In this document: in pieces, positions 36,600 to 49,373 of the stretch
Layout: each line of letters begins with the position of its first letter
Numbering within the stretch: the stretch's first letter is position 1
Source: an uncultured Pelagibacteraceae bacterium
GTDB taxonomy: Bacteria > Pseudomonadota > Alphaproteobacteria > Pelagibacterales > Pelagibacteraceae
Length of the DNA: 64,000 nt
Reading direction: 5' to 3'
NCBI GenBank assembly: GCA_902628275.1
Contig: CACOMI010000001.1
Coordinates: 87,226 to 151,225, forward strand
The notes under the pieces: generated by a model
Seen by the model: the letters and a program-made list of their open reading frames with translations, nothing else
The model's database searches: none
Told to the model about the DNA's origin: nothing
Program-made: the position numbers and the translations under genes

Positions 36600-38371
36600 A
36601 AGAATATAATATTATAGATCATGAGTACGATGTTGTTGTACTCGGAGCTGGAGGCTCTGGATTAAGAGCAGCTGTAGGGCTGAGTGAAGCTGGATTAAAA
36701 ACAGCTTGTATTTCAAAAGTATTTCCAACTAGAAGCCATACATCAGCTGCACAAGGTGGTATTTCAGCATCTCTTGGAAATATGGGTGAAGACGATTGGA
36801 GATGGCACATGTATGATACTGTAAAAGGTGCCGATTGGTTAGGTGATCAAGATAGTATTGAGTATTTGTGTAAAGAGGCACCAAAAGCTGTATTAGAATT
36901 AGAACAATACGGAGTTCCATTTAGCAGAACTGAAGAGGGAAAAATATATCAAAGACCGTTTGGTGGTATGACAAAAAATTATGGTAATGGTATTGTTCAA
37001 CGAACCTGTGCAGCGGCAGATAGAACTGGTCATGCAATTTTGCATACACTTTATGGTCAAGCCTTAAAACACAATACAGAATTTTTTATAGAATACTTCG
37101 CATTAGATTTGCTAATGAAAAATGGTGAATGTAAAGGATTGATTGCTTGGAATTTAAATGATGGGACTATACACAGATTTAGAGCTCACACAGTAATTAT
37201 TGCAACTGGTGGATATGGAAAAGTTTATTATTCAGCTACATCTGCACATACATGCACGGGCGATGGTAATGCAATGGTTTTAAGAGCAGGTCTGCCATTA
37301 CAAGATATGGAATTTGTACAATTCCATCCTACTGGTATATATGGCCATGGTACTTTAATAACAGAAGGTGCACGAGGAGAAGGAGGATATCTTACAAACT
37401 CTAAAGGTGAGAGGTTTATGGAAAGGTATGCTCCAAATGCAAAAGATTTGGCATCTCGTGATGTTGTAAGTAGGTCAATGTCAATTGAAATTAATGAGGG
37501 AAGAGGAGTTGGAAAAGAACAAGATCATGTCCATTTAAATTTAAATCATCTAGATAAAGAAATTATTGAAAGCAGGTTGCCAGGTATAACAGAGGCTGCA
37601 AGATTATTTGCAAATGTAGATATCACAAAAGAACCAATTCCAGTCGTACCAACAGTTCATTATAATATGGGAGGTATTCCTACAAATTATAAAGCAGAGG
37701 TGTTAACTGTTAATGGTTCAGAAAAAACTGTGCCTGGATTAATGGCTATTGGTGAAGCAGCATGTGTTTCTGTTCACGGTGCAAATAGACTTGGATCTAA
37801 TTCATTAATTGATCTAGTTGTATTTGGAAGAGCAGCAGCAAAGAGAGCTGCTGAGTTAATAAAACCAGGAACGCCACATGAAGAAATCCCCGAAGCTGAA
37901 ACTCAAAAATGTTTAGATAGGTTTGATAAGTTAAGAAATGCTAATGGAAATAATTGCACTGCAGAATTAAGACTTTCAATGCAAAAAACTATGCAATCAA
38001 AGTGTGCTGTATTTAGAACAGAAAAAAATTTGAAAGAAGGTGTTGAGGAGATTAGAAAAACTTATGATGGCATGGACTCTATATCTGTTAAAGATAGATC
38101 TTTGGTATTTAATACAGATTTAGTCGAAACCTTGGAATTTGATAATTTAATAAGACAAGCAGTAACAACAGTAGATTCTGCTTACCATAGAAAAGAAAGC
38201 AGAGGAGCACATGCAAGAGATGACTATCCTAAAAGAGATGATGCTAAATATATGCAACATACATTAGCATGGTGTGATGGAAAAAATACAAAAATTAGTT
38301 ACAGAGATGTACACAAGTCAACATTAACAAATGAAGTTCAATATTTTCCACCTCAAGAGAGAGTATATTAA
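36596..38371 (+). CDS. sdhA: Succinate dehydrogenase flavoprotein subunit
   Basis: Catalytic subunit oxidising succinate to fumarate, 591 residues, on the cytoplasmic face of the inner membrane. The FAD motif [10 protein letters not shown] (17-26), covalent-FAD His48 in [20 protein letters not shown], the active-site ASRDVVSRS and [15 protein letters not shown] are all conserved. It overlaps sdhD by four bases and sdhB by one. No deviation was seen, in contrast to the anchor subunits. Confidence 0.98.
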   Translation: MKEYNIIDHEYDVVVLGAGGSGLRAAVGLSEAGLKTACISKVFPTRSHTSAAQGGISASLGNMGEDDWRWHMYDTVKGADWLGDQDSIEYLCKEAPKAVLELEQYGVPFSRTEEGKIYQRPFGGMTKNYGNGIVQRTCAAADRTGHAILHTLYGQALKHNTEFFIEYFALDLLMKNGECKGLIAWNLNDGTIHRFRAHTVIIATGGYGKVYYSATSAHTCTGDGNAMVLRAGLPLQDMEFVQFHPTGIYGHGTLITEGARGEGGYLTNSKGERFMERYAPNAKDLASRDVVSRSMSIEINEGRGVGKEQDHVHLNLNHLDKEIIESRLPGITEAARLFANVDITKEPIPVVPTVHYNMGGIPTNYKAEVLTVNGSEKTVPGLMAIGEAACVSVHGANRLGSNSLIDLVVFGRAAAKRAAELIKPGTPHEEIPEAETQKCLDRFDKLRNANGNNCTAELRLSMQKTMQSKCAVFRTEKNLKEGVEEIRKTYDGMDSISVKDRSLVFNTDLVETLEFDNLIRQAVTTVDSAYHRKESRGAHARDDYPKRDDAKYMQHTLAWCDGKNTKISYRDVHKSTLTNEVQYFPPQERVY

Positions 38372-39150
38372 TGGTTCAAATTAGTTTGCCTAAGAATTCA
38401 GAAGTAAAAAAAGGCAAATACTTTCAAGATAAAACTGGTTCTAAAAATCTACGAAAAGTTAACGTATATAGATGGGATCCATCAACAGAAGAAAATCCAA
38501 GAATAGATACTTATGAAGTTGATATGGATAATTGTCCATCTAAAGTGTTAGATATTTTAAATAAAATTAAAAACGAAATTGATCCGACTTTAGCTTATAG
38601 ACGATCTTGCGCTCATGGGGTTTGTGGCTCTTGTGCCATGAATATGGGAGGAAAAAATGGGCTCGCTTGTACAACATCTCATGCAGAAATTGATGGTGAT
38701 ATTGACATTTATCCTTTACCGCATTTAAAAGTCAAAAAAGATTTAATAGGAGATTTAGATGGCCTATATAAACAATATCAATCAATTGAACCTTGGTTAA
38801 AAAACAATTCAACGAGACAAACAAATGAAATTTATCAATCTAAAGATGATAGAGCAAAATTAGATGGTGCATACGAATGTATTATGTGTGCATGTTGTTC
38901 TACTTCATGCCCAAGTTATTGGTGGAATGGTGATAAATATTTAGGTCCAGCAGTTCTATTACAAGCTTATAGATGGATAATCGACAGTAGAGACGAAGAT
39001 AGAAAACAGAGATTAAAAAAAGTTGCAGATGAATTAAAACTTTACAGGTGTCATACGATTTTAAATTGTACAAGCGCATGTCCTAAAGGCTTAAATCCTG
39101 CAAAAGCTATTGCAGAAATAAAAAAAATGCTAGCTACAGCTAATGTTTAA
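38371..39150 (+). CDS. sdhB: Succinate dehydrogenase iron-sulfur subunit
   Basis: Electron-transfer subunit of complex II, 259 residues. The 2Fe-2S ligands are Cys80, Cys85, Cys88 and Cys100 ([15 protein letters not shown]). The 4Fe-4S and 3Fe-4S ligands are in [16 protein letters not shown] and [17 protein letters not shown]. All three clusters therefore look intact, so electrons can reach the quinone site without a haem. It starts on the last base of sdhA; mmsA follows after 36 bp. Confidence 0.98.
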   Translation: MVQISLPKNSEVKKGKYFQDKTGSKNLRKVNVYRWDPSTEENPRIDTYEVDMDNCPSKVLDILNKIKNEIDPTLAYRRSCAHGVCGSCAMNMGGKNGLACTTSHAEIDGDIDIYPLPHLKVKKDLIGDLDGLYKQYQSIEPWLKNNSTRQTNEIYQSKDDRAKLDGAYECIMCACCSTSCPSYWWNGDKYLGPAVLLQAYRWIIDSRDEDRKQRLKKVADELKLYRCHTILNCTSACPKGLNPAKAIAEIKKMLATANV

Positions 39151-39186
39151 ATAGACTAAATAAGAATTTTGCTTTAAAAACCATCC

Positions 39187-40680
39187 ATGAAATTAATTGA
39201 ACACTTTGTAAATGGAAAAATAATTCCAGGTTCATCAAATAGGAATGGAAAAGTATTTAATCCAGCAACTGGAGAGCAAAGTTCCGAAGTACGACTTGCA
39301 AGCAAGAGTGATTTGGACAGTACTGTTGACATAGCAAAAAAAGCTTTTGAAACTTGGTCTTTAAAGCCTTCACTTCAAAGAGCAAGAATAATTTTTAAGT
39401 TCAAAGAGTTAGTTGAAAAAAATTCTGAAGAGCTCACAAAACTAATTGTATCAGAACATGGAAAAGTTTATGAGGATGCAAAAGGCTCCTTAACAAGAGG
39501 ACTAGAGGTAGTAGAATTTGCTTGTGGAATTCCACATTTATTAAAAGGTGAGTACTCTGAAAATGTAGGTACAGATGTTGATAGTTACTCTATGAGACAG
39601 CCACTAGGTGTGGTTGCAGGAATTACTCCATTTAATTTTCCTGCAATGGTACCAATGTGGATGTTTCCTATAGCTATAGCATGTGGAAATACTTTTATTC
39701 TTAAACCTTCTGAAAAAGACCCATCTTGCCCTTTGAGATTAGCTGAATTACTCTCTGAAGCAGGTCTTCCAGACGGAGTGTTTAACGTTATAAATGGCGA
39801 TAAAGAGGCTGTTGATGCAATCTTAGAAAATAAAGATATTAAAGCTGTTAGTTTTGTGGGTTCCACTCCTATTGCAAAATATATTTATGAAAATTCAGCC
39901 AAAAATGAAAAAAGAGTTCAAGCTTTAGGTGGAGCTAAAAATCATTTAGTTGTAATGCCAGATTGCGATTTAGATGGTGCAGTTAATGGTTTAATGGGTG
40001 CAGCATATGGTTCAGCTGGTGAGAGATGTATGGCTCAATCAGTTGCTGTTGCAGTTGGAGATATTGGAGATGAACTTGTATCAAGATTATCAAAAAAAGC
40101 TGAGGCTTTAAAAGTAGGTCCTGGAATGGACAAAACATCAGAAATGGGGCCTTTGGTTACTAAAGAACATTTAGAAAAAGTTACTAGTTATGTTGATTTA
40201 GGTGTAAAGGAAGGTGCAAAATTAGTAGTTGATGGAAGAGGTTTAAAACTTCAGGGTTATGAAAATGGTTTTTATATAGGTGGATGTTTATTTGATCATG
40301 TAAATAAAGATATGAGAATTTATAAAGAAGAAATATTTGGTCCAGTATTATCAGTTGTAAGGGTAAAAACTTTTGAAGAGGCAGCAAAATTAATTAATGA
40401 TCATGAGTATGGAAATGGAGTTAGTATTTATACAAGAGATGGTGATGCTGGTAGAACTTTTGCAAGCAAAATTCAAGTAGGTATGGTTGGAATTAATGTA
40501 CCTATACCAGTACCTATGGCATTTCATAGCTTTGGCGGTTGGAAAAGATCTATATTTGGAGATAGTGGAATGCATGGTATGGAAGGAATAAAATTTTATA
40601 CTAAACTAAAAACTGTAACATCTAGATGGCCCTCAGGTGTCCGATCAAATGCAGAATTTGTAATGCCAACAATGAAATAA
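39187..40680 (+). CDS. mmsA: Methylmalonate-semialdehyde dehydrogenase (CoA-acylating)
   Basis: CoA-dependent aldehyde dehydrogenase converting (methyl)malonate semialdehyde to propionyl- or acetyl-CoA, 497 residues. It shows ITPFNFPAMVPMWMFPIA (about 145-162), characteristic of MmsA, catalytic Cys281 in SAGERCMAQS, and LGGAKNH in place of the glutamate-bearing ELGGK block of other aldehyde dehydrogenases, which also fits MmsA. It lies between sdhB and mdh. A role in valine, inositol, beta-alanine or acrylate breakdown is possible. Confidence 0.93.
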   Translation: MKLIEHFVNGKIIPGSSNRNGKVFNPATGEQSSEVRLASKSDLDSTVDIAKKAFETWSLKPSLQRARIIFKFKELVEKNSEELTKLIVSEHGKVYEDAKGSLTRGLEVVEFACGIPHLLKGEYSENVGTDVDSYSMRQPLGVVAGITPFNFPAMVPMWMFPIAIACGNTFILKPSEKDPSCPLRLAELLSEAGLPDGVFNVINGDKEAVDAILENKDIKAVSFVGSTPIAKYIYENSAKNEKRVQALGGAKNHLVVMPDCDLDGAVNGLMGAAYGSAGERCMAQSVAVAVGDIGDELVSRLSKKAEALKVGPGMDKTSEMGPLVTKEHLEKVTSYVDLGVKEGAKLVVDGRGLKLQGYENGFYIGGCLFDHVNKDMRIYKEEIFGPVLSVVRVKTFEEAAKLINDHEYGNGVSIYTRDGDAGRTFASKIQVGMVGINVPIPVPMAFHSFGGWKRSIFGDSGMHGMEGIKFYTKLKTVTSRWPSGVRSNAEFVMPTMK

Positions 40681-40689
40681 AGGACATCA

Positions 40690-41652
40690 ATGACAAAAAT
40701 ATCTTTAATTGGTGCAGGCCAAATAGGTGGAACTCTTGCACATTTAATAGGAACAAAAGAACTAGTTAATGAAGTAGTTTTATTTGATGTAGCCAGTGGT
40801 ATTGCAAAAGGTAAAGCATTAGATATTGCACAATCTTCATCTGTAGATGGCTTTAATGTTAAATTTTCAGGAACTGATAACTATGAGGACATAAAAGATT
40901 CAGATGTAATTATAATTACAGCAGGTGTTCCAAGAAAACCTGGAATGAGCCGAGATGATCTTCTTGGAATAAATTTAAAAATTATTAAACAAGTTGCTGA
41001 GGGGATAAAGAAAAATGCTCCTAACGCTTTTGTGATTTGTATCACCAATCCTTTAGATGTTATGGTTATGGCATTTCAAAAATTTTCAGGTTTGCCATCA
41101 AATAAAGTTGTTGGTATGGCTGGTATTTTAGATAGTTCGAGATTTAAATTATTTTTATCATTAGAATTAAATGTGCCAGTAAGAGAAATTGAGGCAATGG
41201 TTATGGGTGGTCATGGTGATACTATGGTTCCTATGCCAAGATTTACAAAAATTTCAGGTAAACCATTGTTAAATCTTGTAAAGGATGGAAAGATTTCTTC
41301 AGAAAGAATTGAAGAAATTAATCAAAGAACAAGAGATGGTGGCGCTGAGATAGTCAAATATTTAGAAAAAGGATCAGCTTTTTATGCACCAGCAGCCTCA
41401 GGTGTTCAAATGGCAGAAGCATATTTGAACGATCAGAAAAAATTATTACCCTGCGCTGTACAATTAAATGGAGAATACGGTGTTAAAAATGTTTATGCAG
41501 GTGTTCCTGTTGTCATTGGAAAAGATGGTGTAGAAAAAATTGAAGAGATTGATTTAGATGTAAAAGAAAAAAAAGAATTTATGCATTCAATAGATGCTGT
41601 AAAAGCTTTATGGGAAGCTGCATCTAAAATAGATCCTGATTTATTAAAATAA
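40690..41652 (+). CDS. mdh: Malate dehydrogenase (LDH-like)
   Basis: NAD-dependent malate oxidation in the TCA cycle, 320 residues, of the LDH-like type usual in Alphaproteobacteria. It has the dinucleotide motif [10 protein letters not shown] (8-17), substrate arginines in [12 protein letters not shown], and catalytic His175 in GGHGDTMVP. It starts 9 bp after mmsA and is followed after 2 bp by sucC, the standard mdh-sucCD order. Confidence 0.97.
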   Translation: MTKISLIGAGQIGGTLAHLIGTKELVNEVVLFDVASGIAKGKALDIAQSSSVDGFNVKFSGTDNYEDIKDSDVIIITAGVPRKPGMSRDDLLGINLKIIKQVAEGIKKNAPNAFVICITNPLDVMVMAFQKFSGLPSNKVVGMAGILDSSRFKLFLSLELNVPVREIEAMVMGGHGDTMVPMPRFTKISGKPLLNLVKDGKISSERIEEINQRTRDGGAEIVKYLEKGSAFYAPAASGVQMAEAYLNDQKKLLPCAVQLNGEYGVKNVYAGVPVVIGKDGVEKIEEIDLDVKEKKEFMHSIDAVKALWEAASKIDPDLLK

Positions 41653-41654
41653 TA

Positions 41655-42815
41655 ATGAATATCCACGAGCATCAGGCTAAACAAATATTAAAAAAGTATG
41701 GTGCTATAGTTCCAGATGGAGTATTTGCGCTTAATGTTGATGAACTTATTGAAAAAGCAAAAGCACTAAAAACTGAGAAATATGTTCTAAAAGCACAAAT
41801 TCATGCCGGTGGTAGAGGAAAAGCTGGTGGTGTAAAAATTTTAAACTCTATTGATGAATTGAGGACAGCTGCTAATGAGCTGCTTGGAAAAACATTAGTT
41901 ACTCATCAAACGGGACCTGAGGGTAGAGAGGTAAAAAGATTATACGTAGAAGAGTCTTCAAATATAGATCGAGAGTTTTACTTATCGTGTCTAGTTGACA
42001 GGGCAAGTTCTAAAATTGCTTTTATATCTAGTGATCAAGGTGGAGTGGACATTGAAGAGGTAGCAAGTAATTCACCTGAAAAAATTATAAAAACAAAAGT
42101 TGATATGAGTGATGAAATTTCAGATGCAGATTGTGAAAAGATAATTAAAATTTTTAATTTAAATGAAAAAATAAAAAAACAATCAATATCGTTAATAAAA
42201 TCATTATATAAAATGTTTATAAGTACAGATGCAAGTATGGTTGAAGTAAATCCATTAATTTTAACAAAGGATGAAAAAATTGTTTGTTTAGATGCTAAAG
42301 TGAATTTCGACTCAAATGCTTTATTCAGACATCCTGATATTGTTGAATTAAGAGATTTAAACGAAGAAGATGATATCGAGATTGAAGCTAGCAAACATGA
42401 TCTTGCATATATCAAACTAGATGGAAGTATTGGATGTATGGTGAATGGAGCAGGATTAGCAATGGCAACGATGGATATAATTAAATTGTATGGCAAAGAG
42501 CCAGCAAATTTTTTAGATGTAGGTGGTGGAGCGTCTAAGGAAAAAGTATCTGCAGCATTAAAGATAATTCTCTCCGATAAAAATGTTAAAGGTATTTTAA
42601 TAAATATTTTTGGAGGAATCATGAGATGTGATGTTCTTGCGCAAGGAGTAGTTGATGCAGCCAAAGAAATTAATATTGGTGTACCTTTGGTGGTAAGATT
42701 AGCAGGTACAAATTTTAGAGAAGGAAAAAAAATTCTTGATAATTCTGGATTAAAATTAATTTCTGCAGAAAATTTAGATGATGCAGCTAAGAAAATTGTT
42801 GAGGCAATTGAATAA
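41655..42815 (+). CDS. sucC: Succinyl-CoA synthetase beta subunit
   Basis: Nucleotide-binding beta subunit, 386 residues. The ATP-grasp domain begins [30 protein letters not shown] (near 48-61) binds nucleotide, and the CoA-ligase domain has [27 protein letters not shown] and [10 protein letters not shown]. It pairs with SucD to make ATP or GTP from succinyl-CoA. The sucD ATG follows its stop after one base. Confidence 0.97.
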   Translation: MNIHEHQAKQILKKYGAIVPDGVFALNVDELIEKAKALKTEKYVLKAQIHAGGRGKAGGVKILNSIDELRTAANELLGKTLVTHQTGPEGREVKRLYVEESSNIDREFYLSCLVDRASSKIAFISSDQGGVDIEEVASNSPEKIIKTKVDMSDEISDADCEKIIKIFNLNEKIKKQSISLIKSLYKMFISTDASMVEVNPLILTKDEKIVCLDAKVNFDSNALFRHPDIVELRDLNEEDDIEIEASKHDLAYIKLDGSIGCMVNGAGLAMATMDIIKLYGKEPANFLDVGGGASKEKVSAALKIILSDKNVKGILINIFGGIMRCDVLAQGVVDAAKEINIGVPLVVRLAGTNFREGKKILDNSGLKLISAENLDDAAKKIVEAIE

Positions 42816-42816
42816 T

Positions 42817-43692
42817 ATGTCAGTTTTAGTAAACAAAAATACTAAAGTAATTTGTCAAGGATTTACTGGCGCACATGGAACTTTCCATTCAGAGCAGGCT
42901 ATAAAATACGGAACTAATCTTGTTGGAGGAGTTACACCCAAGAAAGGTGGACAAAAACATTTAGAGAGACCAGTTTTTAATAGCGTTTTGGAAGCTAAAA
43001 ATTTAGTAGGAGCAGACGCAACTATGATTTATGTACCTGCTAAATTTGCAGCAGCAGCTATCATTGAAGCAATTGAAGCATCAATTGAGCTTATTGTTTG
43101 TATAACAGAGGGAATTCCAATTCAGGATATGCTTAAAGTAAGACAAAGATTAAATGGTTCTAATAGCAGATTAATTGGACCTAATTGTCCAGGAATAATT
43201 ACCCCAGATGAATGCAAAATAGGAATTATGCCAGGAAATATACATAAAAGAGGAAGTGTTGGAATTGTATCAAGATCAGGGACATTAACATATGAGGCAG
43301 TAGCTCAAACAACTGAAAATGGGCTTGGTCAATCAACATGTATAGGAATTGGTGGAGATCCTATTAATGGAACTAATTTTATCGATTGTTTAGATTTATT
43401 TTTAAATGATGACGAAACAGAATCTATTTTAATGATAGGTGAAATTGGAGGAACAGCTGAAGAGGAAGCTGCTGACTTTATAAAAAATCACAAGATAAAA
43501 AAACCAATTGTTGGATTTATTGCAGGAATTACCGCTCCTCCAGGCAGAAGAATGGGTCATGCTGGCGCTATAATATCTGGTGGCAAAGGTGGAGCTGAAG
43601 ATAAAATTGAAAAAATGGAGGAATGTGGCATTACAGTTGCTAAATCACCATCAATTATTGGAAAAACTTTGTTTAATAAACTGTCTAATTGA
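42817..43692 (+). CDS. sucD: Succinyl-CoA synthetase alpha subunit
   Basis: CoA-binding and phosphohistidine subunit, 291 residues from ATG 42817 ([15 protein letters not shown]). The transiently phosphorylated histidine is His248 in [25 protein letters not shown] and [20 protein letters not shown] are typical. An upstream in-frame start inside sucC was rejected. It works with SucC and precedes the oxoglutarate dehydrogenase genes by 35 bp. Confidence 0.97.
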   Translation: MSVLVNKNTKVICQGFTGAHGTFHSEQAIKYGTNLVGGVTPKKGGQKHLERPVFNSVLEAKNLVGADATMIYVPAKFAAAAIIEAIEASIELIVCITEGIPIQDMLKVRQRLNGSNSRLIGPNCPGIITPDECKIGIMPGNIHKRGSVGIVSRSGTLTYEAVAQTTENGLGQSTCIGIGGDPINGTNFIDCLDLFLNDDETESILMIGEIGGTAEEEAADFIKNHKIKKPIVGFIAGITAPPGRRMGHAGAIISGGKGGAEDKIEKMEECGITVAKSPSIIGKTLFNKLSN

Positions 43693-43727
43693 AAAATAAT
43701 ATTAGAGAGATATATTAAATAAAAAAG

Positions 43728-46652
43728 ATGTCTTCATCAAAAAATCTCGATTTTAAAAAAACTTCGTTTCTAAATAAATCTAATAGCGCATTTATTGAAC
43801 AAATGTATTTAAAGTATCTTAATAAAGATAATGATCTTCCAAAAAGTTGGGTAGATTATTTTGAAGGTATAGGAGATGAAATAAATGTTATTGCAAAAGA
43901 ATTAAATGGTCCTTCTTGGAGCCCAGCAAAAAAGAAAATTGATATAGATGTTTTGCAGAATAAAATTGAACAACAAGAAAAAAAAGAAATTGATAATAAA
44001 AAAATAGATACTTCGGAAAAATTTAATTTTGAATTACTTGCAGACTCAAATAAAGATTCCATTAGTGCAGTTGCTTTAATTAGAGCTTACAGATTAAGAG
44101 GTCATTTGTTAGCTAGCCTTGACCCACTTGAAATGAGACAGTCTGAATATTTAGATGAATTACATCCAGATTTTTATGGTTTCAAAAAACAAAATTATGA
44201 AAAAAAAATTTTTCTTAATGGTGTCATAAATAGAAAATATGCAAGCATAAAAGATATACTTAAATTTATGAAAAAAACCTATTGTGGAAAAATAGGTTAT
44301 GAATTTATGCATATTTCAAATCCTGAGGAGAGAATATGGTTCAGGGATAGAATAGAACAAGATGAAAATGCTCTTAACTTTACTAAAAATGGAAAAGAAG
44401 CAATTTTAAATAAACTTGTTCAAGCAGAGGGTTTTGAAAAATTCTTAGCTACAAAATATGTTGGCACAAAAAGATTTGGATTAGATGGAGGAGAAAGCTT
44501 AATACCAGCCTTAGAGCAAGTTATTAAAATTGGAGGACAAAATAAAATTAAAGAGGTTAAAATTGGAATGTCTCATAGAGGAAGATTGAATGTTCTGGCT
44601 AATGTCTTGCAAAAATCTTATAAGAGAATTTTTAATGAATTTGAGGGAGAAATTAATTCTAGCTCTGAAGAAAGTGCTGGAGATGTAAAATATCACCTCG
44701 GTGCATCCTCTGATAGAATTATGGATGGAAATTCTGTTCATGTCGGTTTAACAGATAATCCCTCGCATTTAGAGGCTGTAAACCCCGTTGTTTTAGGTCA
44801 AACAAGAGCAAAACAATTTTTTCATAGAGATAAGGAGAGGAAGAAAGTCATTCCTATACTTATACATGGGGATGCGGCCTTTGCTGGACAGGGTGTTGTT
44901 GCAGAATGTTTTGCGATGTCTGGACTTCCAGGACATAATACTGGAGGAACAATTCACATAATAATTAATAATCAAATAGGATTCACTACTAGCCCTAGAT
45001 TTGCAAGATCTTCACCATATCCATCAGACATTGCTAAGATGGTTGAAGCTCCTATTATTCATGTAAATGGAGACGATCCAGAGGCGGTTGTTTATGCAAC
45101 AAGAATAGCAACAGAATTTAGATTAAAATTTAATAGGGACGTAGTTGTAGACCTAATTTGTTATAGAAGACACGGTCATAATGAAGGAGATGAGCCATCT
45201 TTTACTCAGCCATTAATGTACAAAAAAATAAGATCTCATCCAAGTGTATATAAAATATACGGAAATAAGCTTGTAAGTGAAAATTCAATTACTCAGGAAG
45301 TATTAAATGAAAATGTAAAATCTTTTAAAAATTTATTGGACGAACAATATAAAAGTGCAAAGAATTATAAGCCCAAAATAGAATGGTTTGAGGGTACTTG
45401 GTCAAGATATAAGCCTCAAAAAGGTAAAGATAAGAGAGGAGTTACTGGATTTGACGAAGTAAAATTGAGGAAAATATCTAATAAGATAAATATAATATCC
45501 GAAGATAAAAACATCCATAAAACAATTTCTAAAATATTCAAATTGAGGTTGGAATCTGTAGAAAAAGGATTTGGAATTGATTGGTCTACAGCAGAGTCTC
45601 TTGCATTTGGATCTCTTCTGGAAGAGGGTTATCCTGTAAGACTTGTGGGCCAAGACTCAGGAAGAGGAACATTTAGCCAAAGACATTCAGTTTTAAGAAA
45701 TCAAATTGATAACACCAGATATATACCTTTAAACAATATTTCAGATAAACAAAAACAGTTTGAGGTAGTAGATAGTTTTTTATCTGAGCTTGCAGTTTTA
45801 GGGTTTGAGTATGGATATAGTTTAGTAGAACCTAACACTCTAACAATATGGGAAGCTCAATTTGGTGACTTTGCAAATGGTGCCCAAGTAGTAATTGATC
45901 AATTTATTGCTTCTGGTGAAAGAAAATGGAATAGAGCATCAGGATTGGTTATGTTATTACCTCATGGATATGAAGGACAGGGTCCAGAGCACTCATCCGC
46001 AAGATTAGAGAGATTTTTGCAACTATGTTCAAACGATAATATGCAGGTTATGAATTGCACAACTCCAGCAAATTACTTTCATGCTCTTAGAAGACAAATG
46101 CATAGAGATTTTAGAAAACCTTTGATAATTATGTCTCCTAAATCGTTATTAAGAAACAAATATTGTGTTTCAAACTTAGAAGATTTCAATAAAAATAATA
46201 CGTTTCATAGAGTATTATGGGACCATGCGATTGATCCTAAATCTAAAGGATTTATCAAACTTAAAGAAAGTTCTAAAATAAAAAAAGTAATTCTCTGCTC
46301 AGGAAAAGTTTATTTTGATCTTTTACAAGCTAGAGAAAAGTTAAAAAAAGATAATGTAGTAATGTTTAGAATTGAACAATTGTATCCATTCCCTGCAAAA
46401 GCCTTGGTAAATGAGCTGAAACCATATGCCAAAAATGCACATTTTTTCTGGTGTCAAGAAGAACCAAAAAATATGGGTGCTTGGTTTTCTGTAAGGGATT
46501 ATATCCAATGGACATTAGATACTTTAAAGGCTAAAAATAATAAAATTTCTTATATAGGAAGAAGCCCAGACGCAACTCCAGCCACAGGATATGCTAAAAG
46601 GCATAATTCTCAACAACAAGAAATAATTAATGAGGTTTTTAGTAGATTATAA
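43728..46652 (+). CDS. sucA: 2-oxoglutarate dehydrogenase E1 component
   Basis: Thiamine-diphosphate decarboxylase of the oxoglutarate dehydrogenase complex, 974 residues. It begins with the E2-binding segment ([14 protein letters not shown]), then shows His283 in [11 protein letters not shown], the ThDP motif [12 protein letters not shown] near 380, [12 protein letters not shown], and the C-terminal [14 protein letters not shown]. The stop overlaps the sucB ATG by one base. A charged linker lies at about 60-105. No anomaly was found. Confidence 0.98.
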   Translation: MSSSKNLDFKKTSFLNKSNSAFIEQMYLKYLNKDNDLPKSWVDYFEGIGDEINVIAKELNGPSWSPAKKKIDIDVLQNKIEQQEKKEIDNKKIDTSEKFNFELLADSNKDSISAVALIRAYRLRGHLLASLDPLEMRQSEYLDELHPDFYGFKKQNYEKKIFLNGVINRKYASIKDILKFMKKTYCGKIGYEFMHISNPEERIWFRDRIEQDENALNFTKNGKEAILNKLVQAEGFEKFLATKYVGTKRFGLDGGESLIPALEQVIKIGGQNKIKEVKIGMSHRGRLNVLANVLQKSYKRIFNEFEGEINSSSEESAGDVKYHLGASSDRIMDGNSVHVGLTDNPSHLEAVNPVVLGQTRAKQFFHRDKERKKVIPILIHGDAAFAGQGVVAECFAMSGLPGHNTGGTIHIIINNQIGFTTSPRFARSSPYPSDIAKMVEAPIIHVNGDDPEAVVYATRIATEFRLKFNRDVVVDLICYRRHGHNEGDEPSFTQPLMYKKIRSHPSVYKIYGNKLVSENSITQEVLNENVKSFKNLLDEQYKSAKNYKPKIEWFEGTWSRYKPQKGKDKRGVTGFDEVKLRKISNKINIISEDKNIHKTISKIFKLRLESVEKGFGIDWSTAESLAFGSLLEEGYPVRLVGQDSGRGTFSQRHSVLRNQIDNTRYIPLNNISDKQKQFEVVDSFLSELAVLGFEYGYSLVEPNTLTIWEAQFGDFANGAQVVIDQFIASGERKWNRASGLVMLLPHGYEGQGPEHSSARLERFLQLCSNDNMQVMNCTTPANYFHALRRQMHRDFRKPLIIMSPKSLLRNKYCVSNLEDFNKNNTFHRVLWDHAIDPKSKGFIKLKESSKIKKVILCSGKVYFDLLQAREKLKKDNVVMFRIEQLYPFPAKALVNELKPYAKNAHFFWCQEEPKNMGAWFSVRDYIQWTLDTLKAKNNKISYIGRSPDATPATGYAKRHNSQQQEIINEVFSRL

Positions 46653-47950
46653 TGAGTGAAAAAATTTTAGTTCCAGCGCTTGGTGAAAGCATAACAGAAG
46701 CTACAGTTGCTAAATGGCTAAAACAAACTGGTGATACAGTTGAAGAAGATGAGCCAATTGTAGAACTAGAGACAGATAAAGTTAATTTAGAAGTGCCATC
46801 TCCAATTTCTGGAGTGTTAAGTGAGATAAATTCACAAGATGGATCAGTTGTTGAAGTAGGAGCATTGTTAGGTTTTGTATCAGCAGATAGTGGAGCAGTA
46901 AAATCTGTACCAAAAACCCAAGAAGAAGTTAAGAAAGAGGAAATTGTTTCAATAGAGAGTAATGTAATAAAATTAGATGCCAATAAAAAAGAACCAAAAA
47001 TATTTGAAGAAAAAGAAATCAAAAAATCTATAGAAAAACCCTTAGTTTTAACTGAGGAAGTTAAACCAGATGTTGCTGTAAAAAGAGGTATTAACCCAAC
47101 CTTGTCTCCAGCAGTGAGAAAAATTGTTGTTGAAAATAATATTGATATTAACTCAATTCAAGGGTCAGGAAAAGATGGTAGAGTTTTAAAAGGAGATTTA
47201 ATTAGTTTGATGGGAGCAAACCCAAAACCATCTGAAAGAAAAATTCAATACGGTGAAGAAGAACGAATTAAAATGACTAGGTTAAGACAGACTATTGCAA
47301 AAAGATTAAAGCAAGCTCAAGAGAATGCGGCTCTTTTAACAACTTTTAATGAGGTCGATATGAGTAGTGTGATAGAAATGAGGAAGGAGAATCAAGATGA
47401 TTTCCAATCTCGTTATGGAATTAAATTGGGATTTATGTCTTTTTTTGTAAAAGCATGTGTAGTTGCTTTAAAAAATTTCCCAGTGGTAAATGCTGAAATA
47501 GATGGAGATGAGATTATTTATAAAAACTATTACAATATTAGTTTCGCTGTTGGAACAGATAAAGGTTTGGTAGTTCCAGTTTTAAGAAATGCAGATGAGT
47601 TGTCTTTTGCGGATATAGAAAAAAATATTAAAGATATTTCAGAAAAAGCGCGAGATGGAAAGCTAACGATCGAAGATCTTCAGGGAGGAACATTTACAAT
47701 AAGTAATGGAGGTGTTTACGGATCTATGCTTTCAACACCAATACTTAATCTCCCTCAATCTGGAGTGTTGGGCATGCATAATATAGTGGAAAGACCTGTT
47801 GTTGTAGACAGTGATATCAAAATAAGACCAATTATGTATTTAGCATTATCATATGATCACAGAATTATTGATGGAAAAGAGTCTGTATCTTTTCTTAAAA
47901 TGATTAAAGAAAACTTAGAAGACCCTAGAAGGTTGTTTTTAGATATTTAA
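46652..47950 (+). CDS. sucB: Dihydrolipoamide succinyltransferase (E2)
   Basis: E2 core of the oxoglutarate dehydrogenase complex, 432 residues. One lipoyl domain carries Lys43 in [10 protein letters not shown] charged linker (about 85-140) leads to the E1/E3-binding domain ([18 protein letters not shown] near 147-165). The catalytic domain follows with His403 in [11 protein letters not shown]. The lipoyl sequence is of the succinyl type. It abuts lpd with no gap. Confidence 0.97.
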   Translation: MSEKILVPALGESITEATVAKWLKQTGDTVEEDEPIVELETDKVNLEVPSPISGVLSEINSQDGSVVEVGALLGFVSADSGAVKSVPKTQEEVKKEEIVSIESNVIKLDANKKEPKIFEEKEIKKSIEKPLVLTEEVKPDVAVKRGINPTLSPAVRKIVVENNIDINSIQGSGKDGRVLKGDLISLMGANPKPSERKIQYGEEERIKMTRLRQTIAKRLKQAQENAALLTTFNEVDMSSVIEMRKENQDDFQSRYGIKLGFMSFFVKACVVALKNFPVVNAEIDGDEIIYKNYYNISFAVGTDKGLVVPVLRNADELSFADIEKNIKDISEKARDGKLTIEDLQGGTFTISNGGVYGSMLSTPILNLPQSGVLGMHNIVERPVVVDSDIKIRPIMYLALSYDHRIIDGKESVSFLKMIKENLEDPRRLFLDI

Positions 47951-49351
47951 ATGTCAGAAAAATTTCAAGCTGTAGTTATTGGAGGTGGGCCGGGTGGTTA
48001 TGTTTGTGCGATCAGACTTGCTCAATTAGGATTAAAAACCGCATGTATAGAGTCTAGAGGATCTTTAGGCGGGACTTGTTTAAATGTTGGCTGTATCCCA
48101 TCAAAGAGCTTACTTAATCTGTCTGAAGAATTTCACAAAGTAAAAAGTTTAGCAAACAAAGGTATTGAAGTTGGTGAAGTAAAATTAAATTTAGACAAAA
48201 TGATGAAAAGTAAAGATAAAGCTGTAACTGTTCTTACAAAAGGTGTTGAGTTTCTTTTGAAAAAAAACAAAGTTACTTACTTTAAAGGACATGGAAGTTT
48301 TAAATCTAAAAGTGAAATTTTAATAAAGGATGATAAAAATAAAGAAACCATCATCCAAACAGAAAAAACAGTTATTGCAACAGGATCAGTTCCAGTTTCA
48401 TTACCAGGAATAGAAATAGATGAGAAAACAATTGTCTCATCAACAGGTGCTTTAAAGTTAGAAAAGGTACCAAAGAAAATGATTGTAGTAGGAGGAGGCT
48501 ATATAGGATTGGAGATGGGATCTGTATGGTCAAGACTTGGAACAGAGGTGCAAGTTGTTGAATTTTTAGATCATATTACACCTGGAATGGATAAAGAAAT
48601 CTCTTTGGAATTTATGAAAATTTTAAAAAAACAAGGAATGAAATTTAATATGCAAAATAAAGTTGAAACAATTAAAAAAAATGTAGTAGGTGCAGTGGTT
48701 TCAACAGTAGATAAAGATGGTAATAAAAATAATTTTGAGTGTGATGTTGTTTTGATTTCTGTTGGCAGAAAACCTAACACAGATGGTTTAAATTTAGAGT
48801 CTGTAGGAGTAGATCTTGATGAAAGAAATAGAATTAAAACTGATAAAATTTTTAAGACTAATGTTGAAAATATTTATGCAATAGGTGACGTAATTGTTGG
48901 TCCAATGCTTGCACATAAAGCAGAGGACGAAGGTATAGCGGTTGCAGAAAACATAGTAGGTCAATCTGGACATGTAAATTACGATACAATACCAGGAGTA
49001 ATTTATACAACACCAGAAGTAGCATCAATCGGTAAAACTGAGGAACAATTAAAAGATTTAAATAAAAAATATAAAGTAGGGAAATTTTCGTTTATGGCCA
49101 ATTCAAGAGCTAAGGCCATAGATGATGCAGAAGGTTTTGTTAAAATTTTAGCTGATGAGCAAACAGATAAAGTATTAGGTGCACATATAATTGGACCTCA
49201 TGCAGGAGAATTAATTGCAGAGATTGGTGTTGCAATGGAGTTTGGTGCAAGTGCAGAAGATATTGCTCGAACTTGTCATGCTCATCCAACGTTTTCTGAA
49301 GCAGTTAAAGAAGCTGCTTTATCAGTAGATAAAAGAGCAATACACTCTTAA
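47951..49351 (+). CDS. lpdA: Dihydrolipoamide dehydrogenase (E3)
   Basis: FAD enzyme that reoxidises dihydrolipoamide, 466 residues. FAD motif [10 protein letters not shown] (11-20); redox disulfide Cys43-Cys48 in [16 protein letters not shown] motif [18 protein letters not shown]; and the C-terminal dimer base [14 protein letters not shown]. It directly follows sucB with no spacer and serves the oxoglutarate complex. It could also serve other 2-oxoacid complexes encoded elsewhere. Confidence 0.97.
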   Translation: MSEKFQAVVIGGGPGGYVCAIRLAQLGLKTACIESRGSLGGTCLNVGCIPSKSLLNLSEEFHKVKSLANKGIEVGEVKLNLDKMMKSKDKAVTVLTKGVEFLLKKNKVTYFKGHGSFKSKSEILIKDDKNKETIIQTEKTVIATGSVPVSLPGIEIDEKTIVSSTGALKLEKVPKKMIVVGGGYIGLEMGSVWSRLGTEVQVVEFLDHITPGMDKEISLEFMKILKKQGMKFNMQNKVETIKKNVVGAVVSTVDKDGNKNNFECDVVLISVGRKPNTDGLNLESVGVDLDERNRIKTDKIFKTNVENIYAIGDVIVGPMLAHKAEDEGIAVAENIVGQSGHVNYDTIPGVIYTTPEVASIGKTEEQLKDLNKKYKVGKFSFMANSRAKAIDDAEGFVKILADEQTDKVLGAHIIGPHAGELIAEIGVAMEFGASAEDIARTCHAHPTFSEAVKEAALSVDKRAIHS

Positions 49352-49373
49352 TTTTTTTTCATATTATAAAAAT

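Noticed and set aside
42035-42664. 209-codon open frame on the minus strand
   Set aside because: It is entirely antisense to sucC, which has full conserved motifs; composition is that of a shadow frame.
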